Origin: Cydia pomonella | Taxonomy: Eukaryota > Arthropoda > Insecta > Lepidoptera > Tortricidae | Length of the DNA stretch: 64,000 nt | NCBI RefSeq assembly: GCF_033807575.1 | Contig: NC_084718.1 | Location: 20,043,991 to 20,107,990 of the forward strand | Direction: 5' to 3' | Shown here: one piece after another, positions 31,290-43,330 of the stretch | How positions within the stretch are numbered: the stretch's first letter is position 1 | How the letters are laid out: every line of letters begins with the position of its first letter | Notes under the pieces: generated by a model | What the model was told of the DNA's origin: nothing | The model's database searches: none | The model's input: only the letters and a program-made list of their open reading frames with translations | Position numbers and translations under genes: made by a program

Positions 31290-34200
31290 ATCAACGCTGC
31301 AGCAGTACTGTCGTAATAACAATGCAGCTGGCATCCAACGTCACATTTAAAGCCATTTCTGCTGCTAACATTAGGTACAATATTTTGTGTTTTTGAGTGA
31401 TAGTAAGGCGTGTTTATATATTCCGTTTGTCCATCACAAAAGGATCGTATATTTTTAATGGTTCATGAATAAAGTAATTGTCAGCGGTTGAATTTCATTC
31501 TCCTTTCATTCTGTCTTTTATCATCTATAAAACTTACAGTGAAGAATTTTTAATAAAAGCGCACAGTAAAAGCAGATTAACAACATTAATCCTAATAACA
31601 AAGGAGTGCAATTTACATCGTCAATAAAATGTCAGAATTTCCCATATACTAGGCTCAGCATTATACAGGGGGGATCGTAAAATGCTACCTATTCGGCAAC
31701 CGTAAATGTCACATAAATTGTTCGTCACAAACGCATCTCTGTGATAGGGCGAAAGCCGACGACGGCCGATGATTGCCGAGCCCGAGGGTTGAAGATAACC
31801 ATACCTATTCAAATAGAATGCCCTAAGCGTTGATGCCATAACTAACCAACATATTTTGATCGCTGTCTTTGAAGATATTACATGTGTAAGGGTCAGAAAT
31901 ATAGTGGTTTCCTTATAGCATCGATGGAAAAGGTTTTTGAATTGCTAAATTCAAGCCCTAAACTATATTAACCTTAGGACAAAGGATTTTAAACTCTATG
32001 CCAATGGTATAAAAACCATGATGTGAAGGGACAAAAGCAATGGCAATTGATAGGAGGGTGAGTCGATAAGATTTTGTCGATTTTATGACACTTTGTATTT
32101 GCGATGGAAAACTGGGGGCTGAGCTTTTTATTGGGTTTATCTGTGGAAATCCTAAAAGGGTAAAGCATTCTTTTTGCTTATAAATTCAAATTCAAAGCCT
32201 TTATCCAGTTAAAGGACACTGCTTTTTTTGTAGATAAATTGTACATATATTATGCTTGATTTCTTTTGGTTTTAAAATAATGATGTAAGTAGTTTATCTG
32301 TGAACTACTTAAAATTCACCCGTATGACTTATCTAAAATAATAGCAATACAAATAACAAAAACATAAACGTTAAACTTATAAAACAAAGAACATAATAAG
32401 ATTTGTAGGCCGTCCGTACTGTAAGCGAGGACCCTATAACTTTAAAAGAAGATGAAAAAGAAGTAGTTATACATTATTTGGTAGTTAAGGGTGTATAGTC
32501 ATCGTTTGGAATGAGTGCTGTTATTGAATTGAAAGCCGGGCATGCGAAGGATTTAAAGATTGAACTTGAGCGTAACGAGTTATTTACAGTTTAAACCATT
32601 TATAGTTTAGGTACTTTCATTTCAAGTAGGTACTAAATGGCTTCTGAAAATAAATATTTTATGTGAGAGGATCGTAAATAAGCTCAAAAGCGAGAAATTA
32701 TGTAAAGTAACGCAATAGACAACTTTGTTTACACTGTAACAATTTATGATTTGTTTAATTTATGCTCTGTAACAATGTAATAGATTACTAGAATTGTCCT
32801 CTTGGACGTAAATGATGAAATATCACTCACACGAATGTAATAACAATAATAAACATCAACTAACGGGCCGTTGTCATAATAAATAAAATCACTGTTGTAT
32901 TTATGTATAAATATACTATCATTTCTATCTCTTTTCCGGGTAAGTATTTGAAATGACAGAAATAAGTACTCTAAATCTAAGTTAGAAGGAAAATATATGT
33001 TCAAAATGTCTCAAAAATATGAAATCAGCATATTCACTCTTACGTCTAAGAACCCCAGGGTCTAATTTGTTTTTATGGAAATGGATTATGAAATAGTAAA
33101 TATGTAATTCAATAATTTAACTTTAAGTATTCTAACGGTAATTGTAATTACCTCACAATGACCTGACAAAATGTCAAAGTTGGATTAAAGAAAGCTACGA
33201 AATTACCTTAAACAATTTGGATTACAATTGCCTTGATTATAGTGTTCCCACGAAATGCTGTCAAAACTTGAAAATATCAAATCACTTTAGAAGCAAATGA
33301 CGCCATTTTTAGAGTTCAGTACACTGTATATGTGGTGGGCCTGTTAGTAGGGTAGGGTAAATTAACTGGATCTGGATCCGGATCCGCGGATCTTCCCATA
33401 CATTTCGGATCCGTCGTGCTAACCCTGTAAGGTAACGGATGCAAAAAGTTATTAAGACAATATTTGTTTTGAACAAAAAAATAAATTTATAGCAGAAAAT
33501 ACGCTAAATAGATTGAGTATTATTGTAAATCTATACAATCATTTTTCAGTTGCTACATGCCCTAGAATACATAATTAACTACAAGCCATTAATCCAGTTA
33601 CAATGAACTTGCTTAACCTAAATTTCTGTAGAAAAATAGAATACCAATGCAAATGAATTCATTATTGCGCCTTTGAATTAAAGGTAACAATGACATGACT
33701 TACATTAAACAACCACAAGCGTTCTTTATGGCCAAAGAGTGATTTTCCCAGACAAACTTTGGTTAGCTGAAAGTCTAGTTTGATTCGATCGAATGAAAAG
33801 GTGGATCAAAAACCACTTAATTATCCTACCAGAATTATGTCGAACAAAAAATGAATCTGCACTTAATATGTCTAATTTTAATTTTATCTTTAATTTTAAC
33901 GTGAGCGGCACGGGCACCCTCAACTTAGTTTTCAATTTAGTAGTAATTTAATTTTGTATGCACTATGAGTACCGACTACATGAAATAAAAGCGTTTTATT
34001 ATTATTTATTTATAGAGAGTGGGCCCGAAACAAGTGAAATAAATTAAACATGTGGCTCCTAACCATCTCAAGCCCTATCTTGCATATGTCAACTAGGGCA
34101 CAGAACAAATAATAGTAATAGTACTGCTTGCTGGTCACTTTGAAATAAAAAATGTAATTTAAGAGGCTGTCAACACCCAATGTCCTTGAAATTGGTGTTA

Positions 34201-34623
34201 CTTAAACAGTTTTTTAAGAAAGACTATTTGTTTTAGTCAAGTAAGAAAAATATATGTTCATATTAATTATATTTCAAAGACCGTGGTTGTGGTTGTACTC
34301 GATACATGATTGAACGAAATCGGCTCGATAGAAAATAATTGCAAAGATTGGTCTTAAAATCACAATTAAACGGTTTTATGTCTTTATTGTTTTGACTTAT
34401 GGGTCTGCAATTAAAATCACAATTTCAAAACATTTATATCTAAACCGCTGTTGAGTAAAATATTACACTAATAATCCACTTTTTTAATTTAAATATTTTT
34501 CTTATTATTCCCTTGCCCAGGCCCAGTAACATGCGACAGTGCTATCTCATTTACTCCGATACAAATAGACAGTGTGCGCGCTTTAGGTATTGAAGCCTCT
34601 TAAGGAACTTATCTACACCAATC
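31290..34623. other. 3.3 kb with no gene or clear repeat
   Basis: Longest quiet stretch. Frames at 32744-33004 and 33726-33935 (minus) have no motif. A run of overlapping ggatcc motifs (ctggatctggatccggatcc, then gcggatc) lies at 33367-33393. A gtttgcagag-free, AT-rich background otherwise. Confidence 0.4.
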
Positions 34624-34736
34624 AGTGTTGGCTGAACATTACTGAGAATTGACCAATAACCATTACAAATTGAACCGTTTACGGTTCAATTTGTCATGGT
34701 ATATGGTCAATTCTAATTAACCTTCGGCCAACACTG
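34624..34736. mobile_element. Palindromic MITE, copy 2
   Basis: agtgttggctgaac and ttcggccaacact ends; inner aaattgaaccgtttacggtt caattt palindrome. A shorter relative of 28859-29009. Confidence 0.75.
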
Positions 34737-35145
34737 ACACTAATATTTCCATGACAAATAAATAGCTGGTTTGTTTGAAGATAATTCAACTACACAGTAA
34801 TATAAAATAGAATCAGCTGCTTATTCTTCTCATGGATTACCTTTAACACAATGCGTATAACAGCGCTTAGTATTGTTTTCTTTTGAGAATACATTTATAA
34901 TTTAGTGTGCTGCAAACTTAAGTGATCATAAGTAGACCCTATTCTGTAGCAATAAGGTTCATGAACGATAAGTTTACTGTAATAAACCAGGCCCATCCAA
35001 ATGAGAAACCGCTTATTTACGATAACGACAATTGTCAACCTCATGTATTGTAGGGATGGGGAAAAAAAGATGGACGAAATTTATAGCAAAACGATCTATA
35101 AGGTTTCACGCATTATTAAGTCAACCTATTTTTTTTGTCACATTT

Positions 35146-35342
35146 TTAATTATAAAACGCGACTTAGTTTGCGTATAATTAAGATTTGAAAATTTTGAAA
35201 TTTACCTCCGACGTTTCGAGGACTGCGTTTCCCTGCTCTTCCGACCTCAGAGAAGACCGGGTTCCACCTCTGCCGTCTTTAAAACGTCGGAGGTGAATTT
35301 CAAAACTTAATTATCCGCGATTAAGTCCTGTTTTATAATTAA
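35146..35342. mobile_element. Palindromic element, about 197 bp
   Basis: ttaattataaaacgcgactt pairs with gattaagtcctgttttataa ttaa; aaatttacctccgacgttt pairs with aaacgtcggaggtgaattt. The centre (ctcttccgacctcagagaag) is GC-rich. I recognise the cctccgacgtttcgagga block as widespread in Lepidoptera. Confidence 0.7.
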
Positions 35343-35344
35343 CA

Positions 35345-35728
35345 ATAGGTGTGTTAAAATCGGGAAAATTTAAATCAGGACCAATTTTTCATCTCAGTAT
35401 CAGTAACTGGAAACTAAACTTGGATTAGTAAGAAAACTCTGTAAGCAAATGTAATTGTCAGGATCTGTCATTTCTGCCAATCTGCCTAGCCTAGCATTGA
35501 AGTCTGGTATCTATTTAAGATACAAAAATAATAGGCAGTAGGTGTATTTACCGAAACAGAATGCTATTACTTTGTTTATGCTTTGCGTGTGCTTTTTTAT
35601 CATTAATTAAATCACCAACAACCAACCAGTCATTTTCTTATTTTCAGAAGATATGTCTGATTTAACAACTAATTAGAATCAATAAAAATATGGAAGTACC
35701 ATCACTTTTGTTCATCTATGTATATATA
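35345..35728. other. No gene seen
   Basis: AT-rich unique-looking DNA ending in a short TATA run that received the next element. Confidence 0.4.
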
Positions 35729-36182
35729 CAGGGCGTCCCAAGACTATGGGACATCAAGGGAAAGTACCTTAAACATAAGACAGGATATTTTGCTAAAAGG
35801 AGACTTTATTTTATTTTCAAAACAGAGTAATACTGCATTCAAAGAATTAAAAAAAATAAGTTACTTTGTCTGGGAACCGAACTGACTCAAATGTGACAAA
35901 AGAACATCCTGTAGTTTTATGATGCCAATCGAAATAATGCATAAAAAATAAGTCATCTCAGAAATGTGATATCGCAAAAGAAATGAATAGAGTAAAATTT
36001 TTGATTAAAATTTCAAGATTCGGTTTAATTCCCAGAAAAAGTAAGCAATTTTTTTTTAGAATATCTTTGAATGCAATATTACTTACTTTTTAAAATAAAA
36101 TAAAATCTTCTTTCAGCAAAATATCCTATCTACGATATTTAAGGTACTTTCCCTTGATGTCCCATAGTCTTGGGACGCCCTG
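35729..36182. mobile_element. TA-flanked MITE with long inverted ends, 454 bp
   Basis: cagggcgtcccaagactatg and catagtcttgggacgccctg are perfect 20 bp ends; pairing extends over roughly 130 bp through gggacatcaagggaaagtac, aaaatatcctgtc-like and ttactttgtc-side sequence. It sits inside a tatatata tract. Tc1/mariner-type by the TA flanks and CAGGG ends. Confidence 0.85.
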
Positions 36183-36184
36183 TA

Positions 36185-36743
36185 TATATATATAAGAACA
36201 CAGAAGGTGGCTTAAGCAAGTACGAATATTAAACTGAACTTAAAATTAAAATACAATATAAAATCAATTAAATAAATATATACCTAAATAGTATAAAAAA
36301 ATCAGTAAGTACCATCGAAAAATATGGCTGCGGCAATCAAAGTTCGAAATAAAACTTACAAAAGACATGAAAGGATATAAAACAAAACTTTAAACAGAAA
36401 AAATCGTCCAAAAAGCTCAGCACATCCCTAACACAATTTAACAATCGAACACAGAACGTGTTTCTTTGTGCTCCCGTTGATTACGGCCCTAAACAATCCT
36501 TCATTGTATCGGTTTAGAGGGTCAGAGGCTCGAGGACCCACGTGTTTCATTGTGCCTTCTGTTTCCCACCGCGATGAAAGGTAAAAGGGAAAAAATAAAA
36601 AAAAGCTTTAGCTATACATCGAGAATGCTTGTCGGGTTATTCAAGTCCGCTATGTATAAATAACTCTTCTATTCGAATGTATAATAATGTAATTGTAGTA
36701 TCGTGGGTCATACTAATATTAATATTAAATCAATTCCGATTAT
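36185..36743. other. No gene seen
   Basis: AT-rich; no repeat recognised. Confidence 0.4.
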
Positions 36744-36985
36744 GGACCCGGGTACGTCCTTAAACTACGTCCAAAAGAGAGGTATGGGCATTGTGAATGT
36801 CATCTCGCTTTGTGTGGTAGGGCACAGCCAGTGGATGTCATTCCAGATCTAGAGCAGAGCCCAACTGGAGAAGTACCTCCACCTTACAGAAAACAGCAGC
36901 CAAATAACACTAGACCCTACTCATAGTGTTGTGTTCCTGCCGGTAAGTAAGGTTGCCAGAGCTCAACGAGGGGGGGATGCTAGGG
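36744..36985 (+). mobile_element. Family L, lacking its 3' tail
   Basis: ggacccgggtacgtccttaa, gagaggtatgggcattgtga, ggcacagccagtggatgtca, tcattccagatctagagcag and gtaaggttgccagagctcaa are collinear with 50130-50330. It stops at agggtcggca, where a MITE fragment begins. Confidence 0.75.
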
Positions 36986-36989
36986 TCGG

Positions 36990-37265
36990 CATCTATCTAC
37001 GATATTTCTAACGTTAAAGTGACATTGGTTGCCCGAATCGAGCTGATTCTGTCAATTATACGACATACAAACGATATCTAAATTTATTCGTGTGGTGAGC
37101 ATGGATATTTGTTCCTGAGTCATGGGTGTTTTATATGTATTTAAGTATTTATAAATATTTATATATTATATATATCGTTGTCTAAGTACCCACAACACAA
37201 GCCTCTTTGGCGTACCATGGTACTTGGTCAATTTGTGTAAGAATGTATCTATAATATTTATTTAT
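36990..37265 (+). mobile_element. MITE fragment joined to a headless SINE-B
   Basis: 36993-37078 (cgatatttctaacgttaaag, ttgcccgaatcgagctgatt) matches the interior of the MITE at 19382 in reverse. It passes directly into SINE-B body at 37080 (gagcatggatatttgttcct), which ends in a ttatttatttatttat tail at 37258-37275. Confidence 0.7.
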
Positions 37266-37269
37266 TTAT

Positions 37270-38040
37270 TTATTTATAATGTAGATACAAATATAGCATT
37301 CTCCCAGCTACATTACCGATCACAAATACTTCAAGATGCCGATCTTGTTTACCATAAACATGTTTACTGCTGTGTTTGCCGCCTGTTTACTGGGTGTTTA
37401 CCGCCCATACTTCGCTTACGCGTGAGATCTTAATGTTAATGTTTATAGTCTTTGGAAATTGCATTTTAATCCTTTGCAAAATGGAGTAAATATTATCGTT
37501 ATTTATTTGAAAAATACCTTAAGTACAATAGGTACCTATAATTAAGATAATTTTACTGTTTAAGAGGAATGGGGGCCATCACTACCACTTCTCCATACAA
37601 ATATAGTCCCCATTTTCTCACTGGATATTAACATTATTACAGAAAGTATATTCGTGCAATTTGAGGTATAGCTAATATTGCCTATTCGTTTGATTTTTCT
37701 AATTTTTTTTTATTACGATAATAGTGAGGAGCGAGACACAAAATTCATATATTTTTTCAAATGTTCCTAACTGTTATAATAACTAAAACATACATACATA
37801 CATATAATCAAGCCTATTTCCCGGAGAGGTAGACAGGAACCACAAATTTCGACTTGCTACTAATTAACTAAAAATTGTAAAAAATCTAACGAAGGGGCAT
37901 AGGTATGGTTGGTATATTTCAAATTATGTCAAAATATTTTCATTAATGCTAATATCCACAGAGGAAAATGGGGACTACATGGAACGTCGGTTTTGGGGCG
38001 GTCGTCCACTTTCGTCTTGCCTCACGTATAGTTACGGCCT
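37270..38040. other. No gene; (CATA)n-headed repeat at 37787-37870
   Basis: catacatacatacatataat then caagcctatttcccggagag, gtagacagg and tttcgacttgctac is, from memory, a widespread lepidopteran retroelement end in reverse, with (CATA)n as its tail. Nothing else is recognised. Confidence 0.5.
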
Positions 38041-38185
38041 TATTCGAACAATACTTATTAAATGTCACAGCGATACGACACCGATCTCTCAGTGTCAAAA
38101 GTGACGTTTTTGATTGAAAAAATGTCATTTTTGACACTGACAGATCGGTATCGCGTCGTGACATCTTATAAGCATTGTTCGAGTA
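38041..38185. mobile_element. Palindromic MITE, 145 bp
   Basis: tattcgaacaatacttatta pairs with agcattgttcgagta; cgatctctcagtgtcaaaag pairs with ttttgacactgacagatcgg. Long foldable arms. Confidence 0.75.
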
Positions 38186-38402
38186 CCGATACCGCCGTTA
38201 GCCACTCGCGCGACTTGTTTGGGAGAGCGTAGGTCTCCAATAAGGAGTATTACTGCAATATTCTGCCGCCAGAGAGCAGCACTATCACATCACATAAACC
38301 ATAGAGTAACTTATACATACTATGCCTTGTTGGTTTATTTACAGAGGCCTATACCTAGGCATCTTTATCGCTCGAATATGCAAGAGTGATATAATATTTT
38401 TT

Positions 38403-38973
38403 ACAGTACATATGGGGCTACTTTATATAAGCGCTGGTGGCCTAGCGGTAAGAGCGTGCGACTTGCAATCCGGAGGTCGCGGGTTCAAACCCCGGCTCGT
38501 ACCAATGAGTTTTTCGGAACTTATGTACGAAATATCATTTGATATTTACCAGTCGCTTTTCGGTGAAGGAAAACATCGTGAGGAAACCGGACTAATACCA
38601 ACAAGGCCTAGTTTATCCTCTGGGTTGGAAGGTCTGATGGCAGTCGCTTTCGTAAAAACTAGTGCCTACGCCAAATCTTGGGATTAGTTGTCAAGCGGAC
38701 CCCAGGCTCCCATGAGCCGTGGCAAATGCCGGGACAACGCGAGGAAGAAGAAGAAGATGGGGCTACTTTATAGCACTAGTGCGAGAAGTAGCATATTACG
38801 TTACTGTGTCGAACATTTAAAGGGCCATATGTACTGTAAAACGTTGTACGATACATGTGCGAATAGGTAATTCGCAACTCGTGTCGATTTAAAACACTCC
38901 GTTCGGTCGTGTTTTAATTTATCGCCACTCGTTTCGAATTTCCTATTTTTCGGGCTTGTATCGTAATGTACTA
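38403..38973 (+). mobile_element. Family P, split by SINE-C
   Basis: acagtacatatggggctact at 38404 is interrupted at 38427 and resumes at 38757, running to cgggcttgtatcgtaatgta near 38972. The joined sequence is nearly identical to 52910-53136. Confidence 0.85.
38428..38756 (+). mobile_element. SINE-C, full-length, with exact 16 bp duplication
   Basis: tRNA-like head 38431-38503 (tggcctagcggtaagagc A-box region, GGGTTCAAACCCC B-box region), body with tatttaccagtcgcttttcg and gatggcagtcgctttcgtaa, and a gaggaagaagaagaag tail. atggggctactttata is duplicated exactly at 38412-38427 and 38757-38772. The youngest-looking SINE here. Confidence 0.92.
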
Positions 38974-38986
38974 TTACATAGCTTGG

Positions 38987-39060
38987 GTTCTATGATAGCT
39001 GTCATCTCAATACAATTTCTAACCTTAAAATGCATTGAGATGACAGCTGTCACAGAATCC
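38987..39060. repeat. Short hairpin, 74 bp
   Basis: atgatagctgtcatctcaat pairs with attgagatgacagctgtcac around a 20 bp centre. It lies 15 bp after family P. Confidence 0.7.
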
Positions 39061-39064
39061 ATGT

Positions 39065-39488
39065 GAAAAATATTATAGAGAGGTAGATAACGAAATTTCG
39101 ATTTTTGTGTTTCGTGGCAAGTCCTCAGAATGTGGTAGTGGCGCCTTCTACGCAGAGTTTTGCGTAATATCTTCTATTTCAAGCAATAATACCACTGAAC
39201 ACGGTCCACGTGTTTTGTATTATAAAACGCCCTGCAATTTCAAGTAGGTGGTACTAAAAATGTAAACAATTTTCCAAATAAATATCAGCGCAAAAAAGAT
39301 ATATACTTTTACTTTTGCCTACCTCCTACGACCAATTATACTAAGAGTCTTTCCTCTCATATTTGATAAATCTTAGCTAAAAATATCTTTCCATCGGAAA
39401 AATGAAAATGAAAATAAATTCCAACATATTAGCTTTAATACAAAAAAACATTATTTAGCTAACGTATCTAATGATGTCTCAAAAAAAC
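39065..39488. other. No gene seen
   Basis: AT-rich; no repeat recognised. Confidence 0.4.
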
Positions 39489-39906
39489 GGCCAGATTCGA
39501 ACTTTATGATACGTCAAACTAGATACGATATGGATATCGGATATGTCTACTCCTCGACTGTAATGGTTGAATTAAGATTTCGTGTACCAAACTGTAATTG
39601 GGTACTTTTCATGTATGGGCTCCCAACTCAACTATAATATTCATTTCGAAACGGATTAGTCATTCATAATGAAATGGACCAATCACAGCTCGCTACGGTC
39701 AAGAGGACGAAACAAAACTATAGCTGAAATTAATTATATATTTTAGGCTGTAAAGTAGAACCAATTGCTTCATAAGTCATAAACGCGCATGTGACACCCT
39801 TAATATAGCAACATCCATAGACTACGAAAACCGCTTACCATTGCTTTATAGTCTCCATAGGCTACGGTGGCCAAAATAGAGAAAAAATGACAAAAATTTA
39901 ATTTAG

Positions 39907-40004
39907 CGCGGAGCAAGTACCAGGGCCACATGAGTTACGAGAAGGTGTCGTTGACCACCCCGCCGGGCCCCGGCGGCCGGGGCACGTACGAGTATGAAAT
40001 GAAG
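39907..40004 (+). other. Candidate internal coding exon, 98 bp (unassigned)
   Basis: A sharply GC-rich patch in AT-rich DNA. tttaatttag ends at 39906 as a good splice acceptor, and AAG is followed at 40005 by GTATCG, an acceptable donor. In the phase that ends on a codon boundary it reads RSKYQGHMSYEKVSLTTPPG then PGGRGTYEYEMK, with G/C at most third positions. Residues look like a structured, conserved protein, but I cannot name the family. The frame upstream of 39907 is not open for long. Alternatives are a transposon-captured gene piece or unknown repeat. Confidence 0.45.
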
Positions 40005-40108
40005 GTATCGTGGCAGTTCGCTTATCTTAAATAGCTATATACTTTTGGCTTGTTTACCTGTATGATTTTATTAGTTTTAAGTATTATTTTTATTGACTCG
40101 TAGAAAAA

Positions 40109-40222
40109 GTATTGTATACAATAGTGATATAATCAAGCTTTTCAATCTCGTACCTCACTTTGGCAACTCAGCAAGCTTCGTTGCCAAAATACGGTGAAAA
40201 GCTCTCGATTGCATAAAATACT
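40109..40222. repeat. Palindromic hairpin element
   Basis: gtattgtatacaatagtgat with its partner catactattttg-like end, and cttttca...ctttggcaac with gttgccaaa...tgaaaag, form an imperfect 110 bp hairpin. Confidence 0.6.
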
Positions 40223-40734
40223 ATTTTGTTTGAAGAAACTCAGATGTAACACTGACATTCGATCCATATCGTATCTAGACCTATTTCACGTATCTTTTTG
40301 AATCGGGCCGAAAGAAATTGCTGTTTCTTACTAATCCATTATAAGCTGGTCCCTTATTACTATTCGCTGTTATAGATTTGAAGATCAATATATACTGTTC
40401 TAATTGTAAGTTTTTAAGAATAATAAGGTATCATGTTCACTCAAATGTAATCAAATATGAGGGATATTTTATTTAGAATCGGATTGTGTTCATTTTCTTT
40501 GTTTAACATTGAATAAATTGGTTTATAATGATAAAGAGAAATTGGATTGAATGCGGTACGTAGGTATATGTTTCTTTGTTTTGGGGAAATGTCGATATTT
40601 AAAGGTCTTTCAAACCCGTCGTCAACATTTCTCTCCCGCACAATAGAAGTTATACTTCCATTTCAAAATGACATGCTTAAATTACATGAAACTTAAATTA
40701 CATTTACGTAACTTATATCTATTGCTGGTATTTT

Positions 40735-40935
40735 CCAATTCCTCGGTCCCTCATTGCTGAGCGCGACCATGTATGCTCGGTCTCCATATTGTGCGGTCAT
40801 AAGCCATATGGGTCACGCACTGCATGTTGTCGCCAACCACCCTCTTCACAGCATCAGACCATCTCGTGGGTGCTCTTCCTACGCACGCTTGGCATCCATT
40901 CGGCCCAAGATAATCTGTCCAGGTCATGCGTTTCT
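40735..40935 (-). pseudogene. RTE-type LINE C-terminal remnant
   Basis: Minus strand reads VGRAPTRWSDAVKRVVGDNM, then AYDRTIWRPSIHGRAQQ before a stop. GRPxTRWSDxxxxxxG followed by AQDRxxWRxLxEAYxQQW is the RTE C-terminus. Decayed but recognisable. Confidence 0.7.
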
Positions 40936-41179
40936 GGTCCTAGTTTTCATAAGAAATGTTATACAAAGAAAATTGAGCCAGTAAAAGCTTTATATCTAAA
41001 ACTTGCGCTCGCTCTAATTAATTTGTAGGACAAATTCAACAACGAAAATTAGTACCAGACATAAATATATGTTACTTGAATGGTCATGTCAAATAACATG
41101 TTATTTATGAACGTCGTTTTAAAATAAGAGTGTAACTTTGATTATATGACGGCTAGGTTGGTCTGACTTTTAACATAAA

Positions 41180-41375
41180 TAAATAAATATTAGGACGTTA
41201 TTTACACAATTTAAGCCTCACAGTAGTAAGGGTTGTGTTGTGGGTAGTCAGAGAACGATATATATAAATACTTAAATACATAAAAAACACCCATGGCTCA
41301 TGAACATTCATGCTTTATTATACCAGGATTTGAACCCGGGGCCATCGGCTTTACCTACTACCGACTAGACCTCAT
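41180..41375 (-). mobile_element. SINE-B, diverged copy
   Basis: Reverse of SINE-B with deletions: ataaataaatattaggacgt tail, gtagtcagagaacgatatat, aaaacacccatggctcatga and ggatttgaacccggggccat head region. Confidence 0.7.
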
Positions 41376-41379
41376 CCAA

Positions 41380-42288
41380 ATAGACCGAAGAAAAGCTTTT
41401 TAGCAAATATTATCGTTGACAAAAAAAGCAACACAATATCTAGTCCCAGTACTGATGGCGCCAGAACTTTTATTAGCTTTTATCCGAAAGTCCTTTGTTT
41501 ATTTGTTTTTTGTCCCAAACAATTTACCAGCTCGTAAGTGACGCGACATGATGTCGCCGAGTACGCTGTTATCGTATCACTGGCTTATAAGCGTGACATT
41601 ACTTGCCCCCAGTGGACAAATAACTTTTATCGTGAATTATTTACGTAATTTAACACAAGGTTGACATTTAAAGGAATGTTGATGATGATGATGATCTTTC
41701 CGGCCGATTTCGACTACTTCAACTTATTAGCTGGGCGCTCGTGCGCCCGAAGTCATTGGGACAATCTTACACAGATCGACCAAGCCCCAAATTAAGCAAA
41801 CCTTGTTCTGTGAGTACTAGTATAAAATGGCGGCTTTTTATGATATGCATAGGACTTGACCTAGCGGATTTTACGATCGACCGCCGATATATATATCAAA
41901 AAACTCTCGTTGATAAGTTGAATTAAACAAAAAGGGGGGGCATCTGCTGCCTTGCCAACATTTAGCTGCTTGAACATTCCAAGCTTCCCTGTTTCAAAAT
42001 TGTACCAATAATGAACTAATAGTAATAATTAACTGGGCTGGCGCAGTGCAGTGGTCTTACGCAGTGTCCCTAAGCATTGTTCCAATAAGTTTCAGCTAAA
42101 GTAAGGACTGTCCCACCCATGATGCCGGTGGTCAATGCCACTGTGCGAGCGGGACAGCAGTATAATCATACACGGGCGATGGAGATAGGAACAGGCGAGA
42201 CAATGTACGAAATTCTTTATGATTAACGACCTTGCATTTTGGTTGACCTAAGAATGCTTTATTTGGGTGACAATCATCTCCCATTCTT
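41380..42288. other. No gene established
   Basis: Contains a gatgatgatgatgatc run at 41680-41696 next to ttccggccgatttcgacta, a combination I associate with lepidopteran retroelement ends. The 61-codon frame at 41741 has no domain. Confidence 0.4.
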
Positions 42289-42868
42289 TCAATAATATAT
42301 GTTTGATATTTGTACACAGACCCGCTTAGGTTCCACTAATGTTTTAGATCTAGGCACTAGATCTTCGATTTCAGCATTTTTTTGTATAATCCATTTCCCG
42401 TCGTCCTTCTTTGTTAGCAATTGGAAAATTGTGTTATTTTTCTTTAAAATCTTTTGAAGAAAAATATAACAATTTAGGTATGCGCTTGTTTTATTTAGAT
42501 TCCAACAATCAAACTCCCAAAATTGGTTTACAATGCCAATATTTAAGATACCTTTTCTACGCACAGACAATATAACAAGTTCGGAAACATTTTTGCGACA
42601 GATTGCAATTAGGTCACCGGTCAAATCGGTCAAGGAAGTAGGTTGCACAGCAGGAAACAATGTCCCCGAAATATACGCCATTTACTGTCCTTGGATATAC
42701 GCAAAAACATAATATATCTTCTGATAGAAACATTTCAGATATCTGATGAAGATTTAGCGTCTTTTCTTTTGAAATTAAGTTAAGGGTCGTATCGGTCCGG
42801 AAATATCGCAGACGACAGATCTGTCCATAGTTTAGCTGAGAACCTGCTGAAAAAGCCAAATTATCCAA
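42289..42868 (-). pseudogene. Unrecognised decayed ORF pair
   Basis: Two overlapping minus frames (42868-42614, 84 codons; 42681-42289, 130 codons) look like halves of one protein broken by a frameshift near 42640: the first ends EDILCFCVYPRTVNGVYFGD, the second continues SLTDLTGDLIAICRKNVSEL and later WEFDCWNLNKTSAYLNCYIF. No stop for 130 codons in AT-rich DNA is unusual. I do not recognise a domain, catalytic motif or signal peptide. It could be a decayed transposon or domesticated gene. Confidence 0.4.
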
Positions 42869-42949
42869 AGATTCTAGGTCTAGGTGCCATACGTTTCACC
42901 TTGCACTTTTACTTGCAAGCTCAGCTAAAATGTCAATTATTGGCCTTCG

Positions 42950-43330
42950 AGTCTATTACAGACTACACAAGCAGTATCAGGTAAGGCGACAACGTTTTTC
43001 ATGGCTGTGTAAGCCAATACGGGAGCGGCAAACACGACACACTGCCACTCCCCGTGTTGTTTTCCACGCGGCAAAGCCATCGTGGGTGAAGTGAGCTCTC
43101 CACAGACACTGCATCGCCTGGGACACAAACGAAGAGACACAGAGTTGCCCAACTGTGACTCTCTCTCGACCTCACCAACTAGATCCGCGGGAAAGACAAG
43201 TCAATACGCGCGGAGTCGGATCGGCTGCAGGTGCATAACGGCTGGCACCGAGCCGGGTTTGATTCAAGATTTCCTTCTCTGTTGCTATCTCTTCCGTTAA
43301 TCAGCAGGAAGACCACGTGCAGGCGAGGTA
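42950..43330 (-). pseudogene. LINE C-terminal zinc-finger-like remnant
   Basis: In the minus frame that reads AVCRVCRSRIGLHSHEKRC, the C-x2-C...H-x4-C arrangement matches the terminal finger of CR1/RTE-like LINE proteins (usual form CRDCxSRIGLxSHxRxC). The longer 71-codon frame nearby is out of phase with this. GC-rich compared with its surroundings; upstream frame is broken. Confidence 0.55.

Larger units (their letters stand above)
39489..40310. mobile_element. Inverted-repeat-bounded segment, 822 bp
   Basis: cggccagattcgaactttat, then ctagatacgatatggat at the left pair with atccatatcgtatctag and atctttttgaatcgggccg at the right, about 55 bp per arm with mismatches. Between them lie a degraded family L fragment (39777-39870), an exon-like GC-rich patch (39907-40004) and a separate hairpin (40109-40222). 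It is either one element with captured sequence or two unrelated ends that happen to face each other. Confidence 0.55.

Noticed and set aside
42937..43152. 71-codon Cys-rich ORF as a zinc-finger gene
   Set aside because: A different frame of the same DNA gives the CRSRIGLHSH finger of LINE proteins, so the Cys-rich frame is out of phase.
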